DNA of 64,000 bases from Amycolatopsis regifaucium (GTDB taxonomy: Bacteria; Actinomycetota; Actinomycetes; Mycobacteriales; Pseudonocardiaceae): assembly GCF_001613935.1 (NCBI RefSeq), contig NZ_LQCI01000009.1, forward strand, positions 457,505 through 521,504, in the 5' to 3' direction. The notes below the pieces were generated by a model, which had not been told where the DNA came from, made no database searches, and was given only the letters and a program-made list of their open reading frames with translations. A program made the translations under genes and the position numbers. This document shows positions 37,985 through 46,644 of the stretch, piece by piece (the first letter of the stretch is position 1; the number at the start of each line of letters is the position of its first letter).

Positions 37985-38482
37985 CTAATCGCCGGGCGGC
38001 GGGAACTCGAAGCCGCCCGGACGGCCGTTCCGGTCGGCGAGCAGGCCGGCCAAGGTCGCGACGGCGATCTCGGGCGGCGTGCGCGAGCCGATGTTCAAGC
38101 CGACTGGACGCTGCACGCGCGCGATCTGGTTCTCCGGGACATCCAGTGCCTTGAGCGCGGCGACGTGCGGCCCGACCCGGCGTGGATTGCCCAGCACCCC
38201 GACCCAGCGGGCCGGGTGGTCGAGCACGGCCTTGAGCACCTCGCCGAGTTCGGGCCGGTTGTGGTCGGTGACGACCACGTCGGTGCCCGCTCCGAGGCCC
38301 GGCACCGTCGAGACGGCTTCGAAGCCGTTCGCGACATCCGTCGCCCGCGCGCCGTCCGGCTCGAACAACACCGTCGTGTACCCGAGATCCTTGCCGTAGC
38401 GCAGGAGGTACGACGCCACCGGCGTCGCGAACACCGCTACCAACACCCGCTGTTCGTCGCTCACGCGCCCATCTTCCCGCAT
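37985..38482 (-). CDS. XdhC-like Rossmann protein
   Basis: 165 residues, resembling the C-terminal Rossmann half of XdhC-type molybdenum-cofactor proteins (FATPVASYLLRYGKDLGYTTVLFEPDG; WVGVLGNPRRVGPHVAALKA; GLNIGSRTPPEIAVATLAGLLADR). The N-terminal CoxI half is missing, and no molybdenum enzyme genes are near. ATG at 38482 has AGAGGGG; a GTG at 38464 is possible. Confidence 0.75.
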   Translation of the reverse strand: MREDGRVSDEQRVLVAVFATPVASYLLRYGKDLGYTTVLFEPDGARATDVANGFEAVSTVPGLGAGTDVVVTDHNRPELGEVLKAVLDHPARWVGVLGNPRRVGPHVAALKALDVPENQIARVQRPVGLNIGSRTPPEIAVATLAGLLADRNGRPGGFEFPPPGD

Positions 38483-38521
38483 TCCGTCCCCTCTGGGCGC
38501 GCTCTATGCACGCGCAACCAC

Positions 38522-38587
38522 CGCGTTCAGTCCTCTAAATGCGGTAGTTGGCCACACGAACTACCGCATGCAGAGGACTGAATGCGG
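38522..38587. repeat. Family-2 hairpin
   Basis: Arms CGCGTTCAGTCCTCTAAATG... and ...CATGCAGAGGACTGAATGCG, about 28 nt, loop GGCCACACG. Follows the LemA-like gene stop as a terminator of the pim operon. Confidence 0.85.
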
Positions 38588-38602
38588 GACTGGGCGCGGG
38601 GG

Positions 38603-39085
38603 TCAGAGTTCGGGTTCGGCGATTTCGAAGTACTCCGGGAGCCGCGCGGTCCCGGCGAGGCCGAAGTACCGGACCTTCCGCCGCCGTCGAAGATGCAGCG
38701 TGTCCCGGACGGCGTCGTTGTGCACCCGCCGCGCGATGACGACGCGGTGCTCGGCGTCGGTCAGCTCCTCGGCCAACGGCGCGGGCAACGTCGTCCGGTC
38801 GACGTGCGCCAGCCGCAGCGTCAGTTCGCTTTCCTCGCCTTCGCGATCCGGGCGCTCGGCGTGCTCGGCCCGTTCGGCCAGCGCGCGCAATTCCTCGTCA
38901 CCCAGGATCGCGGCGGCCGCCCTGGCGACGACGGCGCGCCGCGCGAGGGCCGCGTCGAGCGCCGCCCACCCCGCGTCCGTGCGCACGTGCAGCCGGTCGA
39001 GCCGGTTCGCCGTCGCGAGCAGGAACAGCCCGCCCAGCACCACGATCACGGCCACCAGGCCGCCGATCCACAACCACGTCGTCAC
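38603..39085 (-). CDS. LemA-like membrane-anchored protein
   Basis: 160 residues. One N-terminal membrane helix, then LATANRLDRLHVRTDAGWAALDAALARRA, resembling the LemA N-terminus, and NDAVRDTLHLRRRRKVRYFGLAG ending RLPEYFEIAEPEL like the LemA end. Topology puts the domain inside or outside depending on helix orientation. Function unknown. Start overlaps pimA stop by 4 bp, so it is in the pim operon. Confidence 0.7.
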   Translation of the reverse strand: MTTWLWIGGLVAVIVVLGGLFLLATANRLDRLHVRTDAGWAALDAALARRAVVARAAAAILGDEELRALAERAEHAERPDREGEESELTLRLAHVDRTTLPAPLAEELTDAEHRVVIARRVHNDAVRDTLHLRRRRKVRYFGLAGTARLPEYFEIAEPEL

Positions 39086-40245
39086 CGGCTGAACTCGCGT
39101 TCGCCCGCGCCGACCCGCCGGGGGTCGGCGGCGATCGCCGTCTCGTACACCCGCAGGACCTGCGTGGTGACCACGGACCAGTCGAACATCGCGACCCGCT
39201 CCCCCGCGGCCGCGGCCAGCGACACCCGTCGCGCCGGATCACCGAGCAGCTCACGCAACCCGGCGGCCAGCGCGGCCGCGTCACCGGTTTCGGCCAGCAT
39301 CCCGGCCTTGCCGTCGTCGAGCACCCGGCGGAACGAGTCCAGCCCGCTCGCCAGTACCGGCGTGCCCGCCGCCATCGCCTCGGTGAGGATCATCCCGAAA
39401 CTCTCGCCGCCCGTGTTCGGCGCGCAGTAGACGTCGACGCTGCGCAGTGCCCGCGCCTTCGTCTCGTCGTCGACCTGGCCCAGCAGATCGATATGCGACG
39501 CGAGTTCCGGCCCGGCCTCGCGCCGGAGCTGCTCCGCGTCACCGCGGCCGACCACCAGCATCCGCAGGTCTTCGAACTCCGGCAGCAGGATCCGCAACGC
39601 CTCCAGCAGCACACCCATCCCCTTGCGAGGCTCGGTGTACCGTCCGACGAAGCCGACCGTGCCGCCCGCTCGCGGGTAGCCATCCAGAGGGAGCGCGCGG
39701 GAGAAGAAGTCGACGTCGACGCCGTTGGGCACCTCGACCGCGTCACCGCCGGCGTGCTCGACCTGCACGCGGCGAGCCAGCGCCGACACCGCGATCCGCG
39801 CCGTGATCTTCTCCAGCAGCGGCCGCAGCACCGGCTGGAAGGCCGCCAGCGTGCGCGAACGAGTCGTCGCGGTGTGGAAGGTCGCCACGATCGGACCGTC
39901 CGCGACCTTCAACGCCAGCAAGGAAAGACTCGGCGCGGCGGGCTCGTGCAGGTGGAGGACGTCGAACTCGCCGTCACGGATCCAGCGCCGCACCCTGGCG
40001 TAGGACACCGGGCCGAACTGCAGCCGCGCGACCGAGCCGTTGTACGGGATGCCGAGCGCCTTCCCCGCGGGGACGACGAAATCCGGGACGTCGGAATCCT
40101 CGTCGGCCGGCGCGAGCACCGATACCTCGTGCCCGCGTGCGAGCAGCGCCTTCGCGAGATCGATGACGTGTCCCTGTACCCCGCCCGGCACGTCGAACGA
40201 GTACGGACAGACGATCCCGATCTTCATGACCCGCGCCTGAGCCAT
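39082..40245 (-). CDS. pimA: Phosphatidylinositol mannosyltransferase PimA
   Basis: 387 residues. GT4 glycosyltransferase with MKIGIVCPYSFDVPGGVQGHV at the N-terminus, VGRYTEPRKGMGVLLEAL in the second Rossmann domain and the PNTGGESFGMILTEAMAAGTPV donor-binding region. Adds the first mannose to phosphatidylinositol. The ATG at 40245 adds six residues before the family start at 40227; either may be used. Follows the PIM acyltransferase gene by 4 bp. Confidence 0.95.
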   Translation of the reverse strand: MAQARVMKIGIVCPYSFDVPGGVQGHVIDLAKALLARGHEVSVLAPADEDSDVPDFVVPAGKALGIPYNGSVARLQFGPVSYARVRRWIRDGEFDVLHLHEPAAPSLSLLALKVADGPIVATFHTATTRSRTLAAFQPVLRPLLEKITARIAVSALARRVQVEHAGGDAVEVPNGVDVDFFSRALPLDGYPRAGGTVGFVGRYTEPRKGMGVLLEALRILLPEFEDLRMLVVGRGDAEQLRREAGPELASHIDLLGQVDDETKARALRSVDVYCAPNTGGESFGMILTEAMAAGTPVLASGLDSFRRVLDDGKAGMLAETGDAAALAAGLRELLGDPARRVSLAAAAGERVAMFDWSVVTTQVLRVYETAIAADPRRVGAGEREFSR

Positions 40246-40249
40246 CGGC

Positions 40250-41167
40250 TCAGCTCGCTTCGCCGAGGTCGGCCCGTTCCCCGGGTTCGAGATCGGAGAG
40301 CCAGAACTTCTGCATCATGTGCCAGTCGGCCGGATGCGCGGCGATGTCGCCGGCGAAGATGTCCGCGAGCGCCTGGGTGGCCGCCGGGACCTCGGAGCGG
40401 TTCGTGACCCGGATCCGCGGGTGCAGCCGGATCTGCCAGCCGTTCTCGGTGAACCAGCAGCCGGCCGGGATCAACGCGGCACCGGTGGTTGCGGCCAGCC
40501 GCGCCGGTCCGCCGGGCATCCGGGTCTGCTCGCCGAAGAACTTGACCGGGACACCCGATTTCGTCAGGTCCCTGTCCCCCACCAGGCAGATCGCCTTGTT
40601 CTCCCGCAGCCGTTTGAGCAGGACGCGCATCGCGGAACTGTCGCCGGTCAGCGGCACGATCTCGAAACCGAGCGATTCCCGATAGGACACGAACCGCTGG
40701 TACAACGACTCGGGTTTCAACCGCTCCGCGACCGTGGTGAAACCACCGAGGTAATCCGCGAGCCAGACCCCCGCCGCGTCCCAGTTCCCGCTGTGCGGCA
40801 GCGCCATCACCGCGCCGTTGCCCTCGGCCAGCGCGGCGTCGAGGTTCTCGACGCCGGTGATCGACTGGGCGACCTTGCGGCTGACCTCCTTGTGGTCCAT
40901 CGAAGGCAGCCGGAACATCTCGTGCCAGTAGCGGGCGTAGGACCGCATCGCGCGGCGGGTCAGTTCGTCCAGTTCGGCCTCGTCGGCCTGTGGCACGACC
41001 CGGGCGAGGTTGCTCCGCAGCTGGCGCACCCCGCCGCCGTCGCGCCGGACGGCGAGGTCGGCGCCGAGCCCGAAGGTCACCGAGCCGACCTGCTCCGGCA
41101 GCCAGCGCGCGAGCCGCCACCCCGCCGCGTAGCCCCAATCGCCGAGTCGCTGGGAGAACCCGCTCAT
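40250..41167 (-). CDS. Phosphatidylinositol mannoside acyltransferase
   Basis: 305 residues of the HtrB/LpxL-like acyltransferase family. HX4D motif HSGNWD in VMALPHSGNWDAAGVWLADYL, and GDRDLTKSGVPVKFFGE downstream. Homologous by position and pattern to M. tuberculosis Rv2611c, the acyltransferase of PIM synthesis. ATG overlaps the pgsA stop by 4 bp. Confidence 0.92.
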   Translation of the reverse strand: MSGFSQRLGDWGYAAGWRLARWLPEQVGSVTFGLGADLAVRRDGGGVRQLRSNLARVVPQADEAELDELTRRAMRSYARYWHEMFRLPSMDHKEVSRKVAQSITGVENLDAALAEGNGAVMALPHSGNWDAAGVWLADYLGGFTTVAERLKPESLYQRFVSYRESLGFEIVPLTGDSSAMRVLLKRLRENKAICLVGDRDLTKSGVPVKFFGEQTRMPGGPARLAATTGAALIPAGCWFTENGWQIRLHPRIRVTNRSEVPAATQALADIFAGDIAAHPADWHMMQKFWLSDLEPGERADLGEAS

Positions 41168-41805
41168 GACCCGCCTTCCGTGGCGGGTGGCCCGGCCGCT
41201 TTGGCGGCCCTCGCCGCCTTGGCCACCGCGGCCGTCCGCTGCAGCAGGGTGATCACCGAGAGCACCGCGAGCAGCCAGAGGGTGATGTCCACGGTGTACG
41301 GAACGCCGAGACCGTGCAGTCCGGTTCCCACAAGGGCGATGATCAGCCGTTCGGCACGCTCGACGAGCCCGCCGTCGGCCTCCAGCCCGGAGGCCTCGGC
41401 GCGGGCCTTGACGTAGGAGATGACCTGCGCGAGCACCAGGCAGATCAGCGCGGCGGCCGCGGCGGGGCGATTGTCGTCGTGGACGAAGCACCACCACGCG
41501 ATGGCGGCGAACAACGCGCCGTCGACCAGTCGGTCGCAGGTCGCATCCAGGACGGCCCCGAACGCCGTGCCGTAGCCGCGGGCGCGGGCCATCGCGCCGT
41601 CGAGCAGGTCCAGCATCGCGAAGCCCCACACGGTGAAAGTGCCCCACAGCAGCATGTCGTTGGGGAAGAACGCGAGCGCGCACAGCACCGCACCGGCCGT
41701 GCCGATGACGGTCATCGCGTTCGGGGTCAGACCGGCGCGGACGAGCACCTTCCCCATGGGGTCGGTGACGCGGGAAACGGAGGCGCGCGCGAAAATGTTG
41801 AGCAT
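41164..41805 (-). CDS. pgsA: CDP-alcohol phosphatidyltransferase (phosphatidylinositol phosphate synthase)
   Basis: 213 residues from the ATG at 41805. CDP-alcohol signature is exact: DGAMARARGYGTAFGAVLD then ATCD, i.e. DG-x2-AR-x8-G-x3-D-x3-D. About six membrane helices. Makes phosphatidylinositol phosphate for PIM; order pgsA-acyltransferase-pimA matches M. tuberculosis. Upstream frame to 41874 is not family-like. Confidence 0.93.
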   Translation of the reverse strand: MLNIFARASVSRVTDPMGKVLVRAGLTPNAMTVIGTAGAVLCALAFFPNDMLLWGTFTVWGFAMLDLLDGAMARARGYGTAFGAVLDATCDRLVDGALFAAIAWWCFVHDDNRPAAAAALICLVLAQVISYVKARAEASGLEADGGLVERAERLIIALVGTGLHGLGVPYTVDITLWLLAVLSVITLLQRTAAVAKAARAAKAAGPPATEGGS

Positions 41806-41907
41806 CGGTTCTTCAGGTGCACCTAAGCAGCAGGGTCGGATGGGTGCCCGAAGCCTATCCACCCGCACCGACACCTGTCGCCGTGCCTGCCCTGGACCGG
41901 CTTTTCC

Positions 41908-42456
41908 TCAGTCCGCTTCGGCCAGTTCGGGTGTGTCCCGAAGGTCGCCGGATTCCTCCCGCAAGGCCAGTTCCGCCTCGGCGGCGGCGCATTTCGGCGA
42001 GAGCCGGGCCAGCACGGCGGCGCTGATCTCCCCGAGCGCTTCGACCTGTTCGGGGGTCAACGGGTCGAAGAGGCTCTCGCGGACGGCCTCGACGTGCCCG
42101 GGAGCCGCCTCCTCCAGCGCGGCGAAACCTTCGGCGGTGAGCACCGCCCACGAACCGCGTTTGTCGGTGGGACAGGACTCACGCCGCACCCAGCCGTTCG
42201 CTTCGAGTCGCGCGACCGCGTGCGACAACCTGCTGCGTGACGCCTTGCGCGCGTCCGCGAGTTCGCTCATGCGCAGGCGGCGGCCCGGCGCCTCGGACAG
42301 AGCGACGAGCACTTCGTAGTAGGTGTGGGGCATGCCCGCCTCGTGCTGAAGCTGGCCCTCCAGATGCGCTTGCAGCATCCGCGTGGCCGCGGAGAAGTCG
42401 CGCCAGACTTTTTGCTCCTCGTCGGAGAGCCATCGGGGTTCGGACATGCCACCCAT
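41908..42456 (-). CDS. MarR-family transcriptional regulator
   Basis: 182 residues. Winged helix: LSEAPGRRLRMSELADARKASRSRLSHAVARLEANGWVRR, with wing SCPTDKRGSWAVLTAEG. I take the ATG at 42456 (AGGGG 5 nt upstream); one 9 nt later is possible. Divergent from yceI, with inverted repeats in between that recur before the nitroreductase gene, so it likely represses itself and both. Confidence 0.9.
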   Translation of the reverse strand: MGGMSEPRWLSDEEQKVWRDFSAATRMLQAHLEGQLQHEAGMPHTYYEVLVALSEAPGRRLRMSELADARKASRSRLSHAVARLEANGWVRRESCPTDKRGSWAVLTAEGFAALEEAAPGHVEAVRESLFDPLTPEQVEALGEISAAVLARLSPKCAAAEAELALREESGDLRDTPELAEAD

Positions 42457-42465
42457 ACTACCCCT

Positions 42466-42481
42466 GGTTGAACGCTCAACC
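42466..42481. promoter_or_regulatory. MarR operator site A
   Basis: GGTTGA and TCAACC half-sites, perfect inverses, around ACGC, 10 bp upstream of the marR start. TTGAAC here also serves as a -35 candidate for yceI with TACAGT 16 bp downstream at 42491. Confidence 0.7.
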
Positions 42482-42497
42482 AAATTGCGCTACAGTC

Positions 42498-42517
42498 CTT
42501 GTTGAGCGCTCAACAAG
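42498..42517. promoter_or_regulatory. MarR operator site B, perfect 20-bp palindrome
   Basis: CTTGTTGAGCGCTCAACAAG is an exact palindrome, 34 bp from site A centre to centre, at the likely yceI transcription start. Confidence 0.75.
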
Positions 42518-42564
42518 CCGAGGGCTCGCCACCGGCAGACCACAGACTTTGGAGATCGACTTCC

Positions 42565-43107
42565 ATGACCACCACCGAAATCCCGGGCTACGTCGCAGGC
42601 AAGTGGACGATCGACACCGCGCACTCCGACATCGCTTACACCGTGAAGCACCTCGGCCTGGCGAAGTCCCGGGGCAACTTCACCGCCTTCACCGGTGAGG
42701 TCGTCACCGCCGACAACATCCTGGACTCCTCGGTCACCGTCGAAATCGACGCCTCCTCGGTCGCCAGCGGTGTCGACGGGCGTGACACGCACCTGAAGTC
42801 CGAGGACTTCTTCCACGTCGACGAGCACCCGGTCATCACCTTCCGCTCGACCGGCATCCGTGAGGACGGCGGCGACTACGTCATCGACGGCGAGCTCACC
42901 TGGCGCGGCAAGACCGTCCCGGTCTCGCTCGAAGCCGAGTTCAACGGCATCGGCACCAACCCGGCCAACAACAACGCCACCACGCTCGGCGTCTCGGCCA
43001 CCGCCACCGTGAACCGCCGCGACTTCGGCATCGGCCCGGAGGGCAACGCCTTCCTGTCCGAGAAGGTGAAGATCGACATCGAACTGCAGGCCGCGCTCAA
43101 CTCCTGA
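42565..43107 (+). CDS. YceI-family protein
   Basis: 180 residues from the ATG at 42565 (GGAG 10 nt upstream). Lipocalin-like YceI fold: GKWTIDTAHSDIAYTVKHLGLAKSRGNF, VEIDASSVASGVDGRDTHLKSEDFFHVDEHPVITFRST in parts, TLGVSATATVNRRDFGI. Binds isoprenoids in known members; no signal peptide is present, so cytoplasmic. Divergent from MarR. Confidence 0.92.
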   Translation: MTTTEIPGYVAGKWTIDTAHSDIAYTVKHLGLAKSRGNFTAFTGEVVTADNILDSSVTVEIDASSVASGVDGRDTHLKSEDFFHVDEHPVITFRSTGIREDGGDYVIDGELTWRGKTVPVSLEAEFNGIGTNPANNNATTLGVSATATVNRRDFGIGPEGNAFLSEKVKIDIELQAALNS

Positions 43108-43121
43108 GCCCACGCCTCCGT

Positions 43122-43180
43122 AAGTACGTGAAGGCCTCCTTCACTGCGTCTAGCGCAGTGAAGGAGGCCTTCACGTACTT
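43122..43180. terminator. 27-bp stem hairpin between convergent genes (repeat family 1)
   Basis: Perfect arms of 27 nt, loop TCTAG, core GTGAAGGCCTCCTTCACTGCG. Between yceI and the HIT gene ends. Confidence 0.85.
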
Positions 43181-43189
43181 GCCGCTGAA

Positions 43190-43726
43190 CTACCAGGCCC
43201 CGGCCAGCAGTTTCCGCGTCTCCCCCAGCAGCTGCGGCAACACCTTCGTATGCCCGATCACCGGCATGAAGTTCGCGTCGCCACCCCACCGCGGCACCAC
43301 GTGCTGATGCAGATGCGCGGCGATGCCCGCGCCGGCGATCACGCCCTGGTTCATCCCGATGTTGAACCCGTGCGCCGAGGACACCTCCCGGATCACCCGC
43401 ATCGCGTGCTGGGTGAACTCCGCCAGTTCGACGGTCTCTTCCGCCGTCAGGTCCGTGTAGTCCGCGACATGGCGGTACGGCACGGCCATCAGGTGGCCGG
43501 GGTTGTACGGGTACAGGTTCAGTACCGCGTAGACGTTCTTCCCCCGCGCGAGGATCAGCGCGTCCTCGTCACTCTTCTCGGGGAGATGGCAGAACGGACA
43601 GCCCTCGTCGGGTTTCTTCGACCCTTGCACGTAGGCGAGCCGGTGCGGGGTCCACAGACGCTGCAACGCGTCCGGGACCCCCACACCGTCCTGTCCGACG
43701 ACTTCCGGGCCATCGGGGCCCGTCAC
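43190..43726 (-). CDS. HIT-family hydrolase/phosphorylase
   Basis: 178 residues. HIT motif HLHQHVV near residue 145 and a zinc-type CPFCH near 43. Homologous by place and pattern to M. tuberculosis Rv2613c, an Ap4A phosphorylase. GTG overlaps the thrS stop by 4 bp. Confidence 0.92.
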   Translation of the reverse strand: MTGPDGPEVVGQDGVGVPDALQRLWTPHRLAYVQGSKKPDEGCPFCHLPEKSDEDALILARGKNVYAVLNLYPYNPGHLMAVPYRHVADYTDLTAEETVELAEFTQHAMRVIREVSSAHGFNIGMNQGVIAGAGIAAHLHQHVVPRWGGDANFMPVIGHTKVLPQLLGETRKLLAGAW

Positions 43727-45783
43727 CGGAGGACCGCCTCCAAGCCCGCCACCGTCGGCGAGGAGTTCTCACGACGCTGGATCCATCCGGCGATCGCCTC
43801 GACCGCGTCGGCCACCGGGACGCCGTTGATCTGGCCGCCGTCGCGGAACCGGAACGAGACCGCGCCCGCCTCGACGTCCTTCGCGCCCGCCAGGAGCATG
43901 AAGGGCACCTTCTGCGTGGTGTGGGTGCGGATCTTCTTCTGCATCCGGTCGTCACTCGCGTCGACGTTGATCCGGACCCCCTTGGCCCGCAACGCCTTCT
44001 CGACCTCGCGCAGATGCTCGACCTGGTCCTCGGTGATCGGGATGCCGACCACCTGTACCGGCGAAAGCCACGCCGGGAACGCGCCGGCGTAGTGCTCGGT
44101 CAGCACGCCGAAGAACCGCTCGATCGAGCCGAACAGCGCGCGGTGGATCATCACCGGACGCTGACGGCTGCCGTCGGCCGCGGTGTACTCCAGCTCGAAC
44201 TTGTCGGGCAGCATGAAGTCCAGCTGGATGGTGGACATCTGCCAGGTGCGGCCCAGCGCGTCCTTCGCCTGGACGGAGATCTTCGGCCCGTAGAACGCCG
44301 CGCCGCCCGGATCCGGCACCAGCTCCAGTCCGGAGTCGAGGGCGGCGGTGCGCAGCACCTCGGTGGCCTCGGCCCACACCTCGTCGGAACCGATGTACTT
44401 CTCATCGTTCCGAGTGGACAGTTCGAGGTAGAAGTCGTCGAGACCGTAGTCGCGCAACAGGTTCAGCACGAAGTCCAAAAGGGACTTCAGCTCACCGGGG
44501 ACCTGCTCCAGGGTGCAGAAGATGTGCGCGTCGTCCTGCGTCATGCCCCGGACGCGAGTGAGCCCGTGGATCACGCCGGACTTCTCGTAGCGGTACACCG
44601 AACCGAACTCGAACATCCGCAGCGGCAGTTCCCGGTAGGAACGCCCGCGCGAGCGGAAGATCAGGTCGTGGAACGGGCAGTTCATCGGCTTGAGGTAGTA
44701 GTCCTGGCCGGGCTTGCGGACCGAACCGTCCTCGTTGTGCTCGGCGTCGAGGTGCATCGCCGGGTACATGCCGTCGCGGTACCAGTCGAGGTGACCGGAG
44801 GTCTCGAACAGCGCGCCCTTGGTGATGTGCGGCGAGTAGACGAACTCGTAGCCCGCCTCGACGTGCCGCTGACGCGAGTAGTTCTCCATTTCCTGCCGGA
44901 TGATCCCGCCCTTGGGGTGGAACACGGGCAGCCCGGAGCCGATCTCGTCGGGGAAGGAGAACAGGTCCAGCTCGACGCCGAGCTTGCGGTGGTCGCGCCG
45001 CTCGGCCTCGGCGAGGCGCTCCAGGTAGACGTCCTGCGCCTCGGCGGATTCCCAAGCGGTGCCGTAGATCCGCTGCAGCTGCGGGTTCTTGTCGTCGCCG
45101 CGCCAGTACGCGGCGGCGACGCGGGTGAGCTTGAACGCCGGGATGAACTTGGTGGTCGGCACGTGCGGGCCGCGGCAGAGGTCGCTCCACACGCGCTCCT
45201 TGGTGCGCGGGTCGAGGTTGTCGTAGATGGTCAGCTCGCCGCCGCCGACCTCCATCACCTCGGAGGTGTCCACATCGGACTTGATGTCGACCAGTTCGAG
45301 CTTGAACGGCTCGTCGACCAGTTCCTTCTTGGCCTCGTCGACCGAGTCGAAGACGCGGCGGGAGAACTGCTGCGCGCCCTTCACGATCTGCTTCATGCGC
45401 TTTTCCAGCGCCTGCAGGTCTTCCGGGGTGAACGGGGTGTCGACGGCGAAGTCGTAGTAGAAGCCGTCCTTGACCGGCGGGCCGATGCCGAGCTTGGCCT
45501 GCGGGAACTGCTGCTGCACGGCCTGCGCGAGCACGTGGGCGGCCGAGTGACGGATGACGCTGCGGCCGTCTTCGGTGTTCGCGGCGACGGCCTCGACCTC
45601 GACCTCGGACTCCGGGGCCCAGGCGAGATCGCGGAGGTTGCCCTCGGCGTCGCGCACGACGACGATCGTGTCCGGCCCCTTGGTCGGCAGCCCGGCTTCG
45701 CGGACCGCGGTGCCCGCCGTAGTGCCCGCCGGTACCACCACGCGCGGGGCGGTTGCGGCTGCTCCTGACGACGGCTGGGGCAC
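43723..45783 (-). CDS. thrS: Threonyl-tRNA synthetase
   Basis: 686 residues. TGS domain, editing domain ([12 protein letters not shown] and CRGPHVPTT), class-II core with motif 2 [25 protein letters not shown], motif 3 [12 protein letters not shown] and anticodon-binding C-terminus. Charges tRNA-Thr. GTG with AAGGAG. No T-box could be found in the 87 bp before the start. Confidence 0.97.
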   Translation of the reverse strand: MPQPSSGAAATAPRVVVPAGTTAGTAVREAGLPTKGPDTIVVVRDAEGNLRDLAWAPESEVEVEAVAANTEDGRSVIRHSAAHVLAQAVQQQFPQAKLGIGPPVKDGFYYDFAVDTPFTPEDLQALEKRMKQIVKGAQQFSRRVFDSVDEAKKELVDEPFKLELVDIKSDVDTSEVMEVGGGELTIYDNLDPRTKERVWSDLCRGPHVPTTKFIPAFKLTRVAAAYWRGDDKNPQLQRIYGTAWESAEAQDVYLERLAEAERRDHRKLGVELDLFSFPDEIGSGLPVFHPKGGIIRQEMENYSRQRHVEAGYEFVYSPHITKGALFETSGHLDWYRDGMYPAMHLDAEHNEDGSVRKPGQDYYLKPMNCPFHDLIFRSRGRSYRELPLRMFEFGSVYRYEKSGVIHGLTRVRGMTQDDAHIFCTLEQVPGELKSLLDFVLNLLRDYGLDDFYLELSTRNDEKYIGSDEVWAEATEVLRTAALDSGLELVPDPGGAAFYGPKISVQAKDALGRTWQMSTIQLDFMLPDKFELEYTAADGSRQRPVMIHRALFGSIERFFGVLTEHYAGAFPAWLSPVQVVGIPITEDQVEHLREVEKALRAKGVRINVDASDDRMQKKIRTHTTQKVPFMLLAGAKDVEAGAVSFRFRDGGQINGVPVADAVEAIAGWIQRRENSSPTVAGLEAVLR

Positions 45784-45869
45784 GATGACTCCTTAGTTCA
45801 ATCAACTCGGATATGCGTGATGTTAGTCGTCAGGCGCGACGCGGCTCACGCGCATTACCCCAAGCACCA

Positions 45870-45903
45870 CGAAGGCCCCCTTCCCATCGGAAGGAGGCCT
45901 TCG
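45870..45903. terminator. Hairpin after the nitroreductase gene (repeat family 1)
   Basis: Arms CGAAGGCCCCCTTCC and GGAAGGAGGCCTTCG, loop CATC, one mismatch. 17 bp past the stop. Confidence 0.75.
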
Positions 45904-45920
45904 CGCAGCGCGGAACGAGA

Positions 45921-46535
45921 TCAGACGGTCTCGACGACCTCGTCGAAGTCCAGTCGCGGCAGACGGTCGAACCAGGGGTTGTCGCCCGGCTTGCCGACGT
46001 TGATCACGACGAGGGACTTCCACGGCTTGTCCGCGAAGAACTCCTTGTCGATGCCTTCGGCGTCGAAACCGGTCATCGGGCCGGCGGCCAGCCCGGCGGC
46101 GCGCACGCCGATGATGAAGTAGCCGACCTGCAGCAGTGCGTTCAGCTTGGCGGTCTCGACCCGGCCCGCCTCGTCGGCGAACAGGTCCTTGGCTCCGGGG
46201 AAGTGCGGGAACGTCCGCGGGAGGTTCTCGTGGAACTCGGTGTCGGCGGCCAGGACGACGGTCACCGGCGCGGCCTCGGTCTTGGCGCGGTTGCCCTCGG
46301 ACATCAGCGGCGCGAGGCGCTTCTTGCCCTCTTCGGTGCGGATGACCAGCGCGCGCAGCGGCTGGTTGTTCATCGACGTCGGGGCCCACTTGACCAGCTC
46401 GTAGATCGCGCGGATCTGCTCGTCGGTCACCGGCTCGTCGCTGAAGCTGTTCGCCGTGCGGGCTTCGCGGAACAACAGGTCCTGGACGTCCTGCGGGAGG
46501 CGCAGGGCTTCGGTCGACTCAACGCTGGTGGTCAT
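45921..46535 (-). CDS. Nitroreductase-family oxidoreductase
   Basis: 204 residues from the ATG at 46535 (GGAAGA upstream). FMN-binding pattern: EARTANSFSDEPVTDEQIRAIYELVKWAPTSMNNQPLR in parts, GYFIIGVRAAGLAAGPMTGFD, VINVGKPGDNPWFDRLPR. Malonic semialdehyde reductase RutE-like in pattern. Promoter carries the same palindrome as marR-yceI. Confidence 0.88.
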   Translation of the reverse strand: MTTSVESTEALRLPQDVQDLLFREARTANSFSDEPVTDEQIRAIYELVKWAPTSMNNQPLRALVIRTEEGKKRLAPLMSEGNRAKTEAAPVTVVLAADTEFHENLPRTFPHFPGAKDLFADEAGRVETAKLNALLQVGYFIIGVRAAGLAAGPMTGFDAEGIDKEFFADKPWKSLVVINVGKPGDNPWFDRLPRLDFDEVVETV

Positions 46536-46579
46536 GGGTGGATCTTCCTTCCGTACGCTTGCCTGTACCCCTCCCAACC

Positions 46580-46610
46580 TAGTTGAGCGCTGAACTATTT
46601 CTCGTTCAAC
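46580..46610. promoter_or_regulatory. MarR-type operator before the nitroreductase gene
   Basis: TAGTTGAGCGCTGAACTA (46580-46597) is a palindrome with one mismatched pair and matches site B core TTGAGCGCT-AAC. A further half-site GTTCAAC is at 46604-46610 and gives TTGAAC as a -35 on the minus strand. Confidence 0.65.
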
Positions 46611-46644
46611 TATCACTGCGTGTGGGTCCGGTCACAGGTAGGCG

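Noticed and set aside
45784..45869. T-box riboswitch before thrS
   Set aside because: Only about 86 bp with no specifier-loop or antiterminator pattern.
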